From the NCBI RefSeq assembly GCF_030373545.1, contig NZ_JAUDCO010000002.1, positions 62,001-126,000 on the forward strand: a stretch of DNA of 64,000 nucleotides, written 5' to 3'. The DNA comes from Collinsella tanakaei. Lineage in GTDB: Bacteria; Actinomycetota; Coriobacteriia; Coriobacteriales; Coriobacteriaceae. The notes beneath the pieces were generated by a model. The model saw only the letters and a list, made by a program, of their open reading frames with translations. It searched no databases and had not been told where the DNA came from. Numbering within the stretch: position 1 is the stretch's first letter; the number at the start of each line of letters is the position of its first letter. The position numbers were made by a program, and so were the translations under genes. Shown here one piece after another: positions 16,916-24,413 of this stretch.

Positions 16916-17021
16916 TAAACAAAAAGGTGCCGCGACCCTGCCTTATAGCGCTGCGCGCCGTACCTGCGGTCAGAATCGGGCACCTTGGTTCCCCCAACCG
17001 GTGTCGGGGGAGGTGAAAACT
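16916..17021 (-). promoter_or_regulatory. Switch-like attenuator leader of the HD-domain gene
   Basis: Read on the minus strand, the leader first forms a hairpin: CACCT + CCCCC (17006-17015) with GGGGG + AGGTG (16981-16995). The same AGGTGCC segment (16979-16985) is fully complementary to GGCACCT at 16925-16931, which runs into TTTTTG (to 16920). The two pairings exclude each other, as in a riboswitch or attenuator. No short leader ORF rich in one amino acid was seen, and no known riboswitch class was recognised. Confidence 0.55.
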
Positions 17022-17027
17022 GATGAT

Positions 17028-17056
17028 GGTATACCATGCGAACGCCCGGCGGTCAA
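17028..17056 (-). promoter_or_regulatory. Promoter of the HD-domain gene leader
   Basis: On the minus strand TTGACC (17051-17056) and TATACC (17028-17033) are separated by exactly 17 bp. Transcription would start near 17021, giving a ~145-nt leader. Confidence 0.7.
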
Positions 17057-17101
17057 CGTCCGGCGCGCGCCCTGTGCGCTCGTTCGGGGCGTATGGTTCG
17101 C

Positions 17102-17132
17102 ATGTAAAAAAATCCCTAGGGTGATTTTACAT
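17102..17132 (+). repeat. 31-bp palindromic repeat, copy A (REP-like)
   Basis: Outer arms ATGTAAAA and TTTTACAT flank the palindromic core CCCTAGGG; spacers are AAAT on the left and TGA on the right. It is identical to copy C (30080-30110). It begins 6 bp after the carD stop codon, so it is also part of the carD 3' UTR. Confidence 0.9.
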
Positions 17133-17138
17133 TGGGTG

Positions 17139-17642
17139 TCAGTTGTCGGGGATTTCGCCTGCCTGGACTGCGGCCGCGTGCAGGCGGTCGTCAGCGTCCT
17201 CTTCGCTCACGTCGAGCGCGACGGCGAACTCCTCGATGGAACGCCTGCGCGCTTCTTTGAGGATGCGCGTGTAGTAGCTGCTCGGCTTCTTGGCGCGCTC
17301 CTGTGCATCGCGGATGCGCCGGCGCATGGTCTTGACGACGCGCAGGGTCTCGGGTGCACCGAGTTTGAGCTGCTTTTTGAAATAGCTCTCCTCAAGCGAG
17401 CTGTTGCGCTCGGTGTACGGGTCGCATTCGAGGGCGGCGTACCCAGCGATAAGGGCCTCTGCCTGTTCTTTATCTATGCAGGCGTGCAGACGGTCGGCTT
17501 GGGATACGGGATATAGCAGGCGGGTCTTGGCGTGGCCGGAGCGGGCTTCCAGGACGATCATGGGCGATGGGCCATCTTCGAAGCCCACGACGGTGCAGAC
17601 GCCTTGGCCCGGATGGATGACGTGCTCTCCGATACGAAACAT
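17139..17642 (-). CDS. carD: CarD-family transcriptional regulator
   Basis: The 167-aa protein begins with the RNA-polymerase-interacting domain of the CarD/CdnL/TRCF family (MFRIGEHVIHPGQGVCTVVGFED), followed by a helical DNA-binding C-terminal half. CarD proteins bind the RNAP beta subunit and stabilise open promoter complexes, and are global regulators in actinobacteria. The start at 17642 has GGAGGAAGC directly upstream; the frame is open further upstream but without a ribosome-binding site. Copy A of the 31-bp palindrome follows the stop. Confidence 0.9.
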   Translation of the reverse strand: MFRIGEHVIHPGQGVCTVVGFEDGPSPMIVLEARSGHAKTRLLYPVSQADRLHACIDKEQAEALIAGYAALECDPYTERNSSLEESYFKKQLKLGAPETLRVVKTMRRRIRDAQERAKKPSSYYTRILKEARRRSIEEFAVALDVSEEDADDRLHAAAVQAGEIPDN

Positions 17643-17717
17643 GCTTCCTCCAACTGATGAGCTCTCAACTGTTGATAGAATACCACTTCTACGTGCAGGT
17701 TTGCCTAATATAGCCAC

Positions 17718-18194
17718 AAAAGCGGCATATTTGGGGGTCGTTTGCGCCCGTCCGACTGCGCGCGTGCGCTCGCCGCCGGGGGGGGTGCACGGCGACCGAC
17801 AGGGACCTCCGACAACGAGCCCGGTTGATCGAAAGAGTCTGCGCGCGCATTACCGCTGGGCGGTCTGTGGCTACCGTCTGCGAACCCGTTTGCCACTCGC
17901 CCCGATGCGAAGACCGTCTGGCGAAGGTCGAAAAAGGGTGAGCGGTCCTTGTTTAAGCTGTGGGTAGATGAATAGTATTCATCTAAAAATGCATACTGTT
18001 GTAGAGCATTTTACAGAGTTGGAACGTGTCGGAAACAGGGGCCGCATAGACTTTACTAAACTAAAGAACAGGCAATCTGCTGATTAACTAGTTATCTTAC
18101 CGTATTGTCGCGCAGGTCTCGAACGGGGGAGGTGGTAAGCGTAAAAGTGAATAAATCGCTTAACCAGTCGTACAGGTAACAGAAGGGAGATCAG
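17718..18194. other. Large intergenic region with promoter-proximal palindrome
   Basis: No credible ORF lies in these 477 bp. The left half is GC-rich with a run of eight G near 17779-17786. The right half (from about 17960) is AT-rich and probably holds the promoter region of the M14 peptidase. The perfect 21-bp palindrome at 17965-17985 (arms TAGATGAATA and TATTCATCTA around a central G) is the best operator candidate. AAGGGAGA at 18183-18190 is the ribosome-binding site for the gene at 18195. Confidence 0.55.
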
Positions 18195-21100
18195 ATGAGC
18201 ATGAAGATGAGAGCGTCCATCGCCGCGACTGCCGGCCTTGCGTTCGCGCTCGCCCTGACCGGCTGCTCTGGCGGCAGCTCGGGCACCATCACGTTTGCAA
18301 ACGTGACCGAGGGGGCGGGCGAGGAAGCCGCCGACGTGATCTCGATGACCGAGGCGCGCAGCTTTGAGGCGACGCTTCCGGTCAGCGGCAAGAGCACCGA
18401 CGACCTGCAGGCCCTCATCGACGAGGGCAAGGTGAGCTGGTCGCTCAGCCGCGAAGAGGGCGCACAGGACGCCGAGGCGTTCCCGTACCAGTATCTGGGC
18501 GGCGCGCTCGAGGAGTGGCAGACGGTCGGGACCTCCGAGCAGCCGCAAGGGGAGTTCTTCACCAATATCCAGACCACGGCCGCCGAGGTCGATGGCTCCG
18601 CCGCGCTCAAACTGACCTTCGACAGCACGACGATGTTCGGCTATGACGGCATCGACAACCGCGACCGCTCCCAGGTGCGCGACACCATCCTCGATTACAC
18701 CGGCACCTATGACCTCACCTGCACGCTCGACGGCGAGACCGTCGGCACCGCCGAGGTCGACGTGCGCCCCTACGATCAGTACCGCACGCAGGCCGAGCTC
18801 GACGCCGAGCTGCCCGAGCTGGCCGAGCAGGCCAAGGAGAACGGCCTGTACGCCGAGGTGACCGAGATCGGCCAGTCCGCTGAGGGCAGGCCCATCAACG
18901 CCATCTTCGTCGCCAAGGAAGAGGCCGACCTCGACGAGTACCTCGAGCTCACCGAGCGCATGGAGACCGAGCCTGCCGCCGTGCAGGAAGAGGTCGAGGC
19001 CGGTACGCTCGAGTACAAGGTGCCCGTCGTCTACAGCAACATCCACGCGGACGAGATCATCGGCTCCGACGGCGTCATGGAGTTCCTGCGCGCCCTCGTG
19101 AAGAACGAGCCGATCGAGTACAGCACCGTCGAGAGCCTGACCGACGAGGGCAAGGCCACGCTCGAGCAGGAGATGAAGTCCGACGGCACCGCTTGGTCCG
19201 AGCTCATCGCCGATGACGTGACGGGCGTGGGCTATATCCAGGGCAAGGGCGAGATGAATCCCACCGATGACCCCGAGGCCAACCCCGATGCCGCGGTCGA
19301 CATGACCGAGGAGCAGTTCGAGTCCTACTACAACGTCGAGGACCGCACCCTCGATCCCGAAGAGATTCTCGACGACGTGTTCTTCATCATGGTTCCCAGC
19401 GAGAACGTCGACGGCCGCACCTACAACGTGCGCACGGGCGGCAACGGTCTGGACCTCAACCGTGACAACACGTATCAGACGCAGCCCGAGACCCAGGCCA
19501 TGACCGAGCTCATCGCCACGTGGAACCCGATCTCGCTGCACGAGATCCACGGCTACTACACGCAGTTCCAGGTCGAGCCCTGCTCGCCGACGCACGACCC
19601 CAACAACGAGTACGACCTGTTCATCGACACGGCCATGCAGCAGGGCGAGGCGTTCGCCGCCGCCGCGATCTCGAACAACGACTCGATCAACAGCGTGCAG
19701 ATCCCCATGCGCGACTACCTCAAGGTGGCCGATGACGGCAGCCTCGAGTGGGTCCCGTTCGATGACATGTCCTCGAGCTACACGCCGCAGTACGCGATGC
19801 TGCACGGCACGAACGCCTACACCGTCGAGCTGCCCTACGGCTCCCAGGACGCTGTGGTCGCGGTGAAGTACGGCTTCGTCGGCAACGCCGAGTTCGTGTC
19901 CGAGAACAAAGACGAGATGTTCCTGAACCAGCTCGAGCGCTACGAGCGCGGCATCGAGAACATCGATCCCGACGAGATCCGTCCCTACTACGTGAGCCAG
20001 TCCGACGAGCCGGGCGCCGAGGCCGACGTTTTCCGTCCGCGCTATGAGGAGAACAACAACTTCTTCCCCGAGTACTACGTGATCCCCGTCGACGCTACTT
20101 CCCAGCAGGATCGTGCCGCTGCCGCCGAGATGGTGGAGTACCTGCTGCGCAACGATGTCAGGCTCGCACAGCTGTCCGAGGACTTCAAGGTGGGCGATAC
20201 GACCTATGCCGCCGGCACGGTCGTGGTCGACATGCACCAGGCCAAGCGCAACATGGCCAACGCCGCCCTGTACAAGAACATGGTCATCGACGACTGGACC
20301 TCGCTGTACTCCGAGCCCGTCACCAACTTCCCCGATCAGCGCGGTTTCGACACGGACATCATCACCACGCCGGGCGCCTTCGATGACGCACAGCTCGCCG
20401 ACCTGACCGAGCCCCTCGAGCTCGCAACCGAGGTCGACGGCGAGGGCGATATCGTCCGCATCGAGAACAGCGGCGTCGAGGCCATCCGCGCCGTCAACGC
20501 CATGCTGAACGACGGCGTGAAGGTCGGTCTCGTGACCGGCGGCGACGCCGAGGGCGACTACGTCGTGGCCGCTTCCGACTTCGACGCGATCAAGGACGAT
20601 TACGTGCTCGACGCCCACAAGGTCTCCGAGGCTCCCGAGGCCAAGGTCATCAAGACCGAGATCAAGGTCTACGTGCCCGGCGCCGTGCCCGAGTTCATGA
20701 CGACCGAGGACGGCACGGAGTACGGTCTTAAGGACTACCAGAACCGCCTCAACACGACCTACAACATGGATATGTTCTCGCTCGGCCAGCAGATGGGCTT
20801 CACGCTCGTCGATTCCGCCGATGAGGCCGATATCATCGTGGGCAACCAGGCGCTCACCGAGGAGGAGGGCAAGCTCGTTGCCGAGGGCAAGCCGTACGTG
20901 GGCTACACCGCCAACGCGCTCGAGTCCGTCGCCTCGCTCGGCGTCGACCTCACCTACAACGCCGATGCCATGATGTCCTACGACGCGCTCACCACCGTCG
21001 AGTTCCCGGAGGAGAGCATCGTCACGGCGACCTATGTCGGCGAGGGCGACGACCTCATGTACGGCTACGGCGGAACGTTCATCACCGGTGTTCCCGAGGG

Positions 21101-21332
21101 CGCCAAGGTCCTCGTGAAGACCACCGATGACGATCCGATCGAGGGCTTCATGAGCTCCGATCACATCGCCAAGTACAAGGGCACCATCCAGGCCATCGAC
21201 TACCAGCAGGACGGCTACAACATGACGCTGTTTGCGAACACCTTGACCAACAAGGCGCACCAGCAGGATGAGTACCGCTTCCTGACCGCGGCCGTCTACA
21301 GCAAGCTGCTCGGTGACGACTTCACCGCATAG
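18195..21332 (+). CDS. Large secreted lipoprotein with M14 zinc carboxypeptidase domain
   Basis: The 1045-aa protein starts with a lipoprotein signal peptide whose lipobox is ALTGC (Cys about 24), so it should be membrane-anchored outside the cell. The M14 catalytic set is visible: zinc ligands HADE near residue 284 and His in SLHEIHGYY near 449, substrate-binding GLDLNRDNTYQ, and the general base in YTVELPYG near 545. About 450 residues follow without a recognised domain. M14 enzymes trim C-terminal residues or act on peptidoglycan peptides. Its size is well above typical M14 enzymes. Nearby palindrome suggests regulation. Confidence 0.9.
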   Translation: MSMKMRASIAATAGLAFALALTGCSGGSSGTITFANVTEGAGEEAADVISMTEARSFEATLPVSGKSTDDLQALIDEGKVSWSLSREEGAQDAEAFPYQYLGGALEEWQTVGTSEQPQGEFFTNIQTTAAEVDGSAALKLTFDSTTMFGYDGIDNRDRSQVRDTILDYTGTYDLTCTLDGETVGTAEVDVRPYDQYRTQAELDAELPELAEQAKENGLYAEVTEIGQSAEGRPINAIFVAKEEADLDEYLELTERMETEPAAVQEEVEAGTLEYKVPVVYSNIHADEIIGSDGVMEFLRALVKNEPIEYSTVESLTDEGKATLEQEMKSDGTAWSELIADDVTGVGYIQGKGEMNPTDDPEANPDAAVDMTEEQFESYYNVEDRTLDPEEILDDVFFIMVPSENVDGRTYNVRTGGNGLDLNRDNTYQTQPETQAMTELIATWNPISLHEIHGYYTQFQVEPCSPTHDPNNEYDLFIDTAMQQGEAFAAAAISNNDSINSVQIPMRDYLKVADDGSLEWVPFDDMSSSYTPQYAMLHGTNAYTVELPYGSQDAVVAVKYGFVGNAEFVSENKDEMFLNQLERYERGIENIDPDEIRPYYVSQSDEPGAEADVFRPRYEENNNFFPEYYVIPVDATSQQDRAAAAEMVEYLLRNDVRLAQLSEDFKVGDTTYAAGTVVVDMHQAKRNMANAALYKNMVIDDWTSLYSEPVTNFPDQRGFDTDIITTPGAFDDAQLADLTEPLELATEVDGEGDIVRIENSGVEAIRAVNAMLNDGVKVGLVTGGDAEGDYVVAASDFDAIKDDYVLDAHKVSEAPEAKVIKTEIKVYVPGAVPEFMTTEDGTEYGLKDYQNRLNTTYNMDMFSLGQQMGFTLVDSADEADIIVGNQALTEEEGKLVAEGKPYVGYTANALESVASLGVDLTYNADAMMSYDALTTVEFPEESIVTATYVGEGDDLMYGYGGTFITGVPEGAKVLVKTTDDDPIEGFMSSDHIAKYKGTIQAIDYQQDGYNMTLFANTLTNKAHQQDEYRFLTAAVYSKLLGDDFTA

Positions 21333-21367
21333 CCTGCGTGCCGCATAGGCCCAGCGGGTCCCCTTCG

Positions 21368-21405
21368 CGCGGCCGGTCCCGGACACGATGTCGGGGCCGG
21401 CCGCG
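21368..21405 (+). terminator. Hairpin after the M14 peptidase gene
   Basis: CGCGGCCGGTCCCG (21368-21381) pairs with CGGGGCCGGCCGCG (21392-21405) apart from a G-U wobble. There is no U-run, so this is probably a weak or Rho-assisted terminator. Confidence 0.6.
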
Positions 21406-21582
21406 TCGCCATGCGATACGTCGCCGCGCCCCGGGTGTCCGTTCTGCATGAAGTCTCACAAAAATCGCATGTTCTCGCGGTATAAATCGAGAAAGACCCT
21501 CTTCGGTGTGATAAAGTACCGCTTATGTCTGGACTCACATCCCGCCGGCGGAAGAAGCGGGACCGTTCACCGAGGAGGATTC

Positions 21583-23427
21583 ATGCCCGAGAAGATCGAA
21601 GAGCTGGTGCGCGCTGCCCTCGCCGCAGCGGTTGAGGCGGGCGAGGTGCCCGCGTTCGAGTTGGAGGACTGCGGCATCGAGCGACCTGCGGACACTTCTC
21701 ATGGTGAGTGGACCTCCACGATGGCGCTCAAGTCCGCCAAGCTGGCCCACTGCGCTCCGCGCAAGATCGCTGAGGCCGTCGTGGCCCACCTGCCCGAAAG
21801 CGAGATCGTCGACCACGTCGAGATCGCCGGCCCCGGCTTCATCAACTTTTACCTGTCCGTCGTCGCCAAGAACGCCGTGTTCGCCGAGGCGCGCGAGCAG
21901 GGGATGGACTTCGCCCGCTCCAACGTCGGTGGCGGCGTGAAGACCCAGGTCGAGTTCGTGTCCGCCAACCCCGTCGGCCCCATGCACGTGGGCCACGGTC
22001 GCTGGGCCGCGCTGGGCGACTCCATGTGCCGCGTGATGGAGCACGCCGGCTACGATATCGAGCGCGAGTTCTGGATCAACGACTACGGCAACCAGATGAA
22101 CACGTTCGGCAACTCCATCTCCAAGCGCTACATGCAGCTTGCTGACATCATGGAGAAGCAGGGCTGCGACATCGACGCCGCCCGCGACTTCCTCGCCAAG
22201 GATCGCGACAACTACGTGCAGGACGAGGCCGACGAGCATCCCGATAGCCACCCCTACATGGATGAGTTCACCGCCGATCTGGGCAAGGATTCCTACGGCG
22301 GCACCTACATCATCGACGAGGCCGCTGCCTTCTGGAAGAGCGACGGCGACCAGTGGGTGAACGCCGATCCGCAGGAGCGTATGCTTTCCTTCCGTGAGCG
22401 CGGCTATCAGAAGATGCTCAAGGACATGAAGGACACCTGCCACGACGTGCGCTGCGACTTCGACGTGTGGATGAGCGAGCGCACCATGTACCAGAAGGAC
22501 TGGACGGGCACCTCGCCGGTCGAGCGCGCCTACGCCAAGCTGGACGAGATGGGCTACCTCTATCGCACCGACGACGGTGCGCTGTGGTTCAAGTCCACCG
22601 CCTTCGGCGACGACAAGGACCGCGTCATCCAGAAGACCAACGGCGACTATACCTACTTCTCGTCCGACATCGCCTACCACTGGAACAAGTTCCAGCGCGT
22701 CGACCTCGTTCTCGACATCTGGGGCGCCGACCACCACGGCTACATCGCCCGCGTCAAGGCCGTCTGCGACGCCTTGGGCTACCCCGGACAGTTCGAGGTG
22801 CCGCTGGGCCAGTTCGTGAACCTGCTGCGCTCCGGCAAGCCGGTCCGTATGTCCAAGCGCAAGGGCACGATGATCACGTTCCGCGAGCTCATCGACGAGG
22901 TCGGTGCCGACGCCGCCCGCTACACGCTCGTCTCTCGCTCCTCCAACCAGACCATCGACTTCGATATCGATGCCGTCAAGGAGAAGAGCCAGTCCAACCC
23001 CGTCTACTACGTGCAGTACGCGCATGCCCGCATCTGCTCCATCCTGCGCAAGGCCGCCGGCGTCACGCCCGAGCAGGCCGACCTCATGGGCATGGAGAAC
23101 GTCGCCGTCAAGGCCATCTACGGCGATGTCGACTACGCGCTGCTCACCGATCCCACCGAGCTTGCGCTCGCCCGTAAGCTCTCCGAGCTGCAGGACCTCA
23201 TCGCCGGCGCTGCCCGCGACCGCGCTCCGTTCCGCATCACGCACTACGTCGAGGAGCTTGCCTCCGCGTTCCACAGCTTCTACGCCGCCTGCCAGGTGCT
23301 GCCGAGCGAGGGCCATCCGGTCGACCCCGAGCTCGTTCGCGCGCGTCTGGCCGCGTGCGACGCCGTTCGCTCGGTGATCGCCCTGTGCCTGTCGCTGATC
23401 GGCGTGTCCGCGCCGACGCGCATGTAG
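21583..23427 (+). CDS. argS: Arginyl-tRNA synthetase
   Basis: The 614-aa class I synthetase charges tRNA-Arg. The N-terminal additional domain is followed by the HIGH-type motif in NPVGPMHVGHGRW (near residue 134). The KMSKS-type motif RMSKRKG lies near residue 421, and an anticodon-binding all-helical C-terminus (HYVEELASAFHSFYAAC) completes the protein. I start at ATG 21583, which has GAGGAGG just upstream; the open frame extends to 21388 without a ribosome-binding site. It ends in a strong terminator and is monocistronic. Confidence 0.95.
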   Translation: MPEKIEELVRAALAAAVEAGEVPAFELEDCGIERPADTSHGEWTSTMALKSAKLAHCAPRKIAEAVVAHLPESEIVDHVEIAGPGFINFYLSVVAKNAVFAEAREQGMDFARSNVGGGVKTQVEFVSANPVGPMHVGHGRWAALGDSMCRVMEHAGYDIEREFWINDYGNQMNTFGNSISKRYMQLADIMEKQGCDIDAARDFLAKDRDNYVQDEADEHPDSHPYMDEFTADLGKDSYGGTYIIDEAAAFWKSDGDQWVNADPQERMLSFRERGYQKMLKDMKDTCHDVRCDFDVWMSERTMYQKDWTGTSPVERAYAKLDEMGYLYRTDDGALWFKSTAFGDDKDRVIQKTNGDYTYFSSDIAYHWNKFQRVDLVLDIWGADHHGYIARVKAVCDALGYPGQFEVPLGQFVNLLRSGKPVRMSKRKGTMITFRELIDEVGADAARYTLVSRSSNQTIDFDIDAVKEKSQSNPVYYVQYAHARICSILRKAAGVTPEQADLMGMENVAVKAIYGDVDYALLTDPTELALARKLSELQDLIAGAARDRAPFRITHYVEELASAFHSFYAACQVLPSEGHPVDPELVRARLAACDAVRSVIALCLSLIGVSAPTRM

Positions 23428-23453
23428 CGCTCGCGATACCACATGTCGCTGTG

Positions 23454-23484
23454 AGGGCCCCGCGCATGACGCGGGGCCCTTTTT
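23454..23484 (+). terminator. Intrinsic terminator of argS
   Basis: AGGGCCCCGCG (23454-23464) pairs perfectly with CGCGGGGCCCT (23470-23480) and is followed by TTTT. Confidence 0.9.
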
Positions 23485-23729
23485 ATGCCGATCGCCCCGC
23501 GCGCGGGGCGTCCGTCCGTCGCATTTTGACCGCCTCCGGCCGGTTGCGAGGCGAAACTGTGATATAGTGGCCTTGCCTTCTGGGCATCCTTTGTACAATC
23601 CACGTGTTGTCCGCCTTGATACGTTTGCAGGCGGCGTGTTTGCCTATCGCATGCGAAGCGTTTTTCGCGTTTACTCTCCAAAGTTGGGTATGGGCCGCAT
23701 AGGGCGGCTTTCCATAAGGAGGTATAGGA

Positions 23730-24413
23730 ATGAAGTTCTTCATCGACACTGCTGATCTTGACGAGATTGCCGAGGCTAAGAGCTGGGGCTGCCTTGCCGG
23801 CGTTACCACCAACCCCTCGCTGTACGCTCGCACCGGCGGCAAGCTCGCCGATTTCGAGCCGCATATGCTCAAGATCGCCGAGCTGTGCGAGGGCCTTCCC
23901 GTCTCCGCCGAGTCGACGGCGACCACCGCTGAGGGCATGATCGAAGAGGGCCGTCGCCTTGCCGGTCTGGCTCCCAACATCGTCGTCAAGCTTCCCGTGT
24001 GCGAGGCCGGTCTGGCCGCATGCCGCGCGCTTGCTGACGAGGGCGTCCGCATCAACATGACGTTGGTCTTCTCCGCTCCCCAGGCCCTGCTCGCCGCCAA
24101 CGCGGGCGCTCGCTACATCTCGCCGTTCGTCGGTCGCTTCGACGACATCGCCGAAGATGGCATCTCCCAGCTCGCCGACGTCATCGCGTGCATCAAGAAC
24201 TACGACTGGACGGGCAAGAATGTCGACGACCAGGTGGAGATCATCACCGCATCGGTGCGTACCCCCAACCATGTGACCCAGGCGGCGCTGCTCGGCGCAG
24301 ATATCGCGACCGTTCCGTTCGGTGCGCTCAAGAAGTGCGTCAAGCATCCTCTGACCGATCAGGGTCTCGCTTCGTTCGAGGCCGACTGGAAGAAAGTAGT
24401 TGAGCAGGCATAG
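23730..24413 (+). CDS. fsa: Fructose-6-phosphate aldolase / transaldolase-like protein
   Basis: The 227-aa single-domain protein belongs to the small transaldolase (FSA/TalC-like) subfamily: MKFFIDTADLDEI at the start, GVTTNPSL, the Schiff-base lysine in NIVVKLPVCEAGL near residue 90, and ARYISPFVGRFDDI. Members either cleave fructose 6-phosphate to dihydroxyacetone and glyceraldehyde 3-phosphate or act as transaldolases in the pentose phosphate pathway; sequence alone does not decide. AAGGAGG precedes the ATG. Its last base is the first base of the rho start codon, so the two genes are translationally coupled. Confidence 0.93.
   Translation: MKFFIDTADLDEIAEAKSWGCLAGVTTNPSLYARTGGKLADFEPHMLKIAELCEGLPVSAESTATTAEGMIEEGRRLAGLAPNIVVKLPVCEAGLAACRALADEGVRINMTLVFSAPQALLAANAGARYISPFVGRFDDIAEDGISQLADVIACIKNYDWTGKNVDDQVEIITASVRTPNHVTQAALLGADIATVPFGALKKCVKHPLTDQGLASFEADWKKVVEQA

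Noticed and set aside
16916-17021. Signal recognition particle RNA or a T-box in the HD-gene leader
   Set aside because: The SRP GGAAG/GCAG loop motif and the T-box AGGGTGGNACCGCG element are both absent; only generic competing hairpins are seen.
18084-21449. A 1121-codon open frame antisense to the M14 peptidase gene
   Set aside because: It mirrors the coding gene in the high-GC antisense phase, has no ribosome-binding site, and its translation is a Val/Leu/Asp/Gly/His-rich sequence without any domain. The plus strand carries clear M14 motifs.
21535-23598. A 687-codon open frame antisense to argS
   Set aside because: Same antisense artefact of third-position G/C bias; argS is unambiguous on the plus strand.
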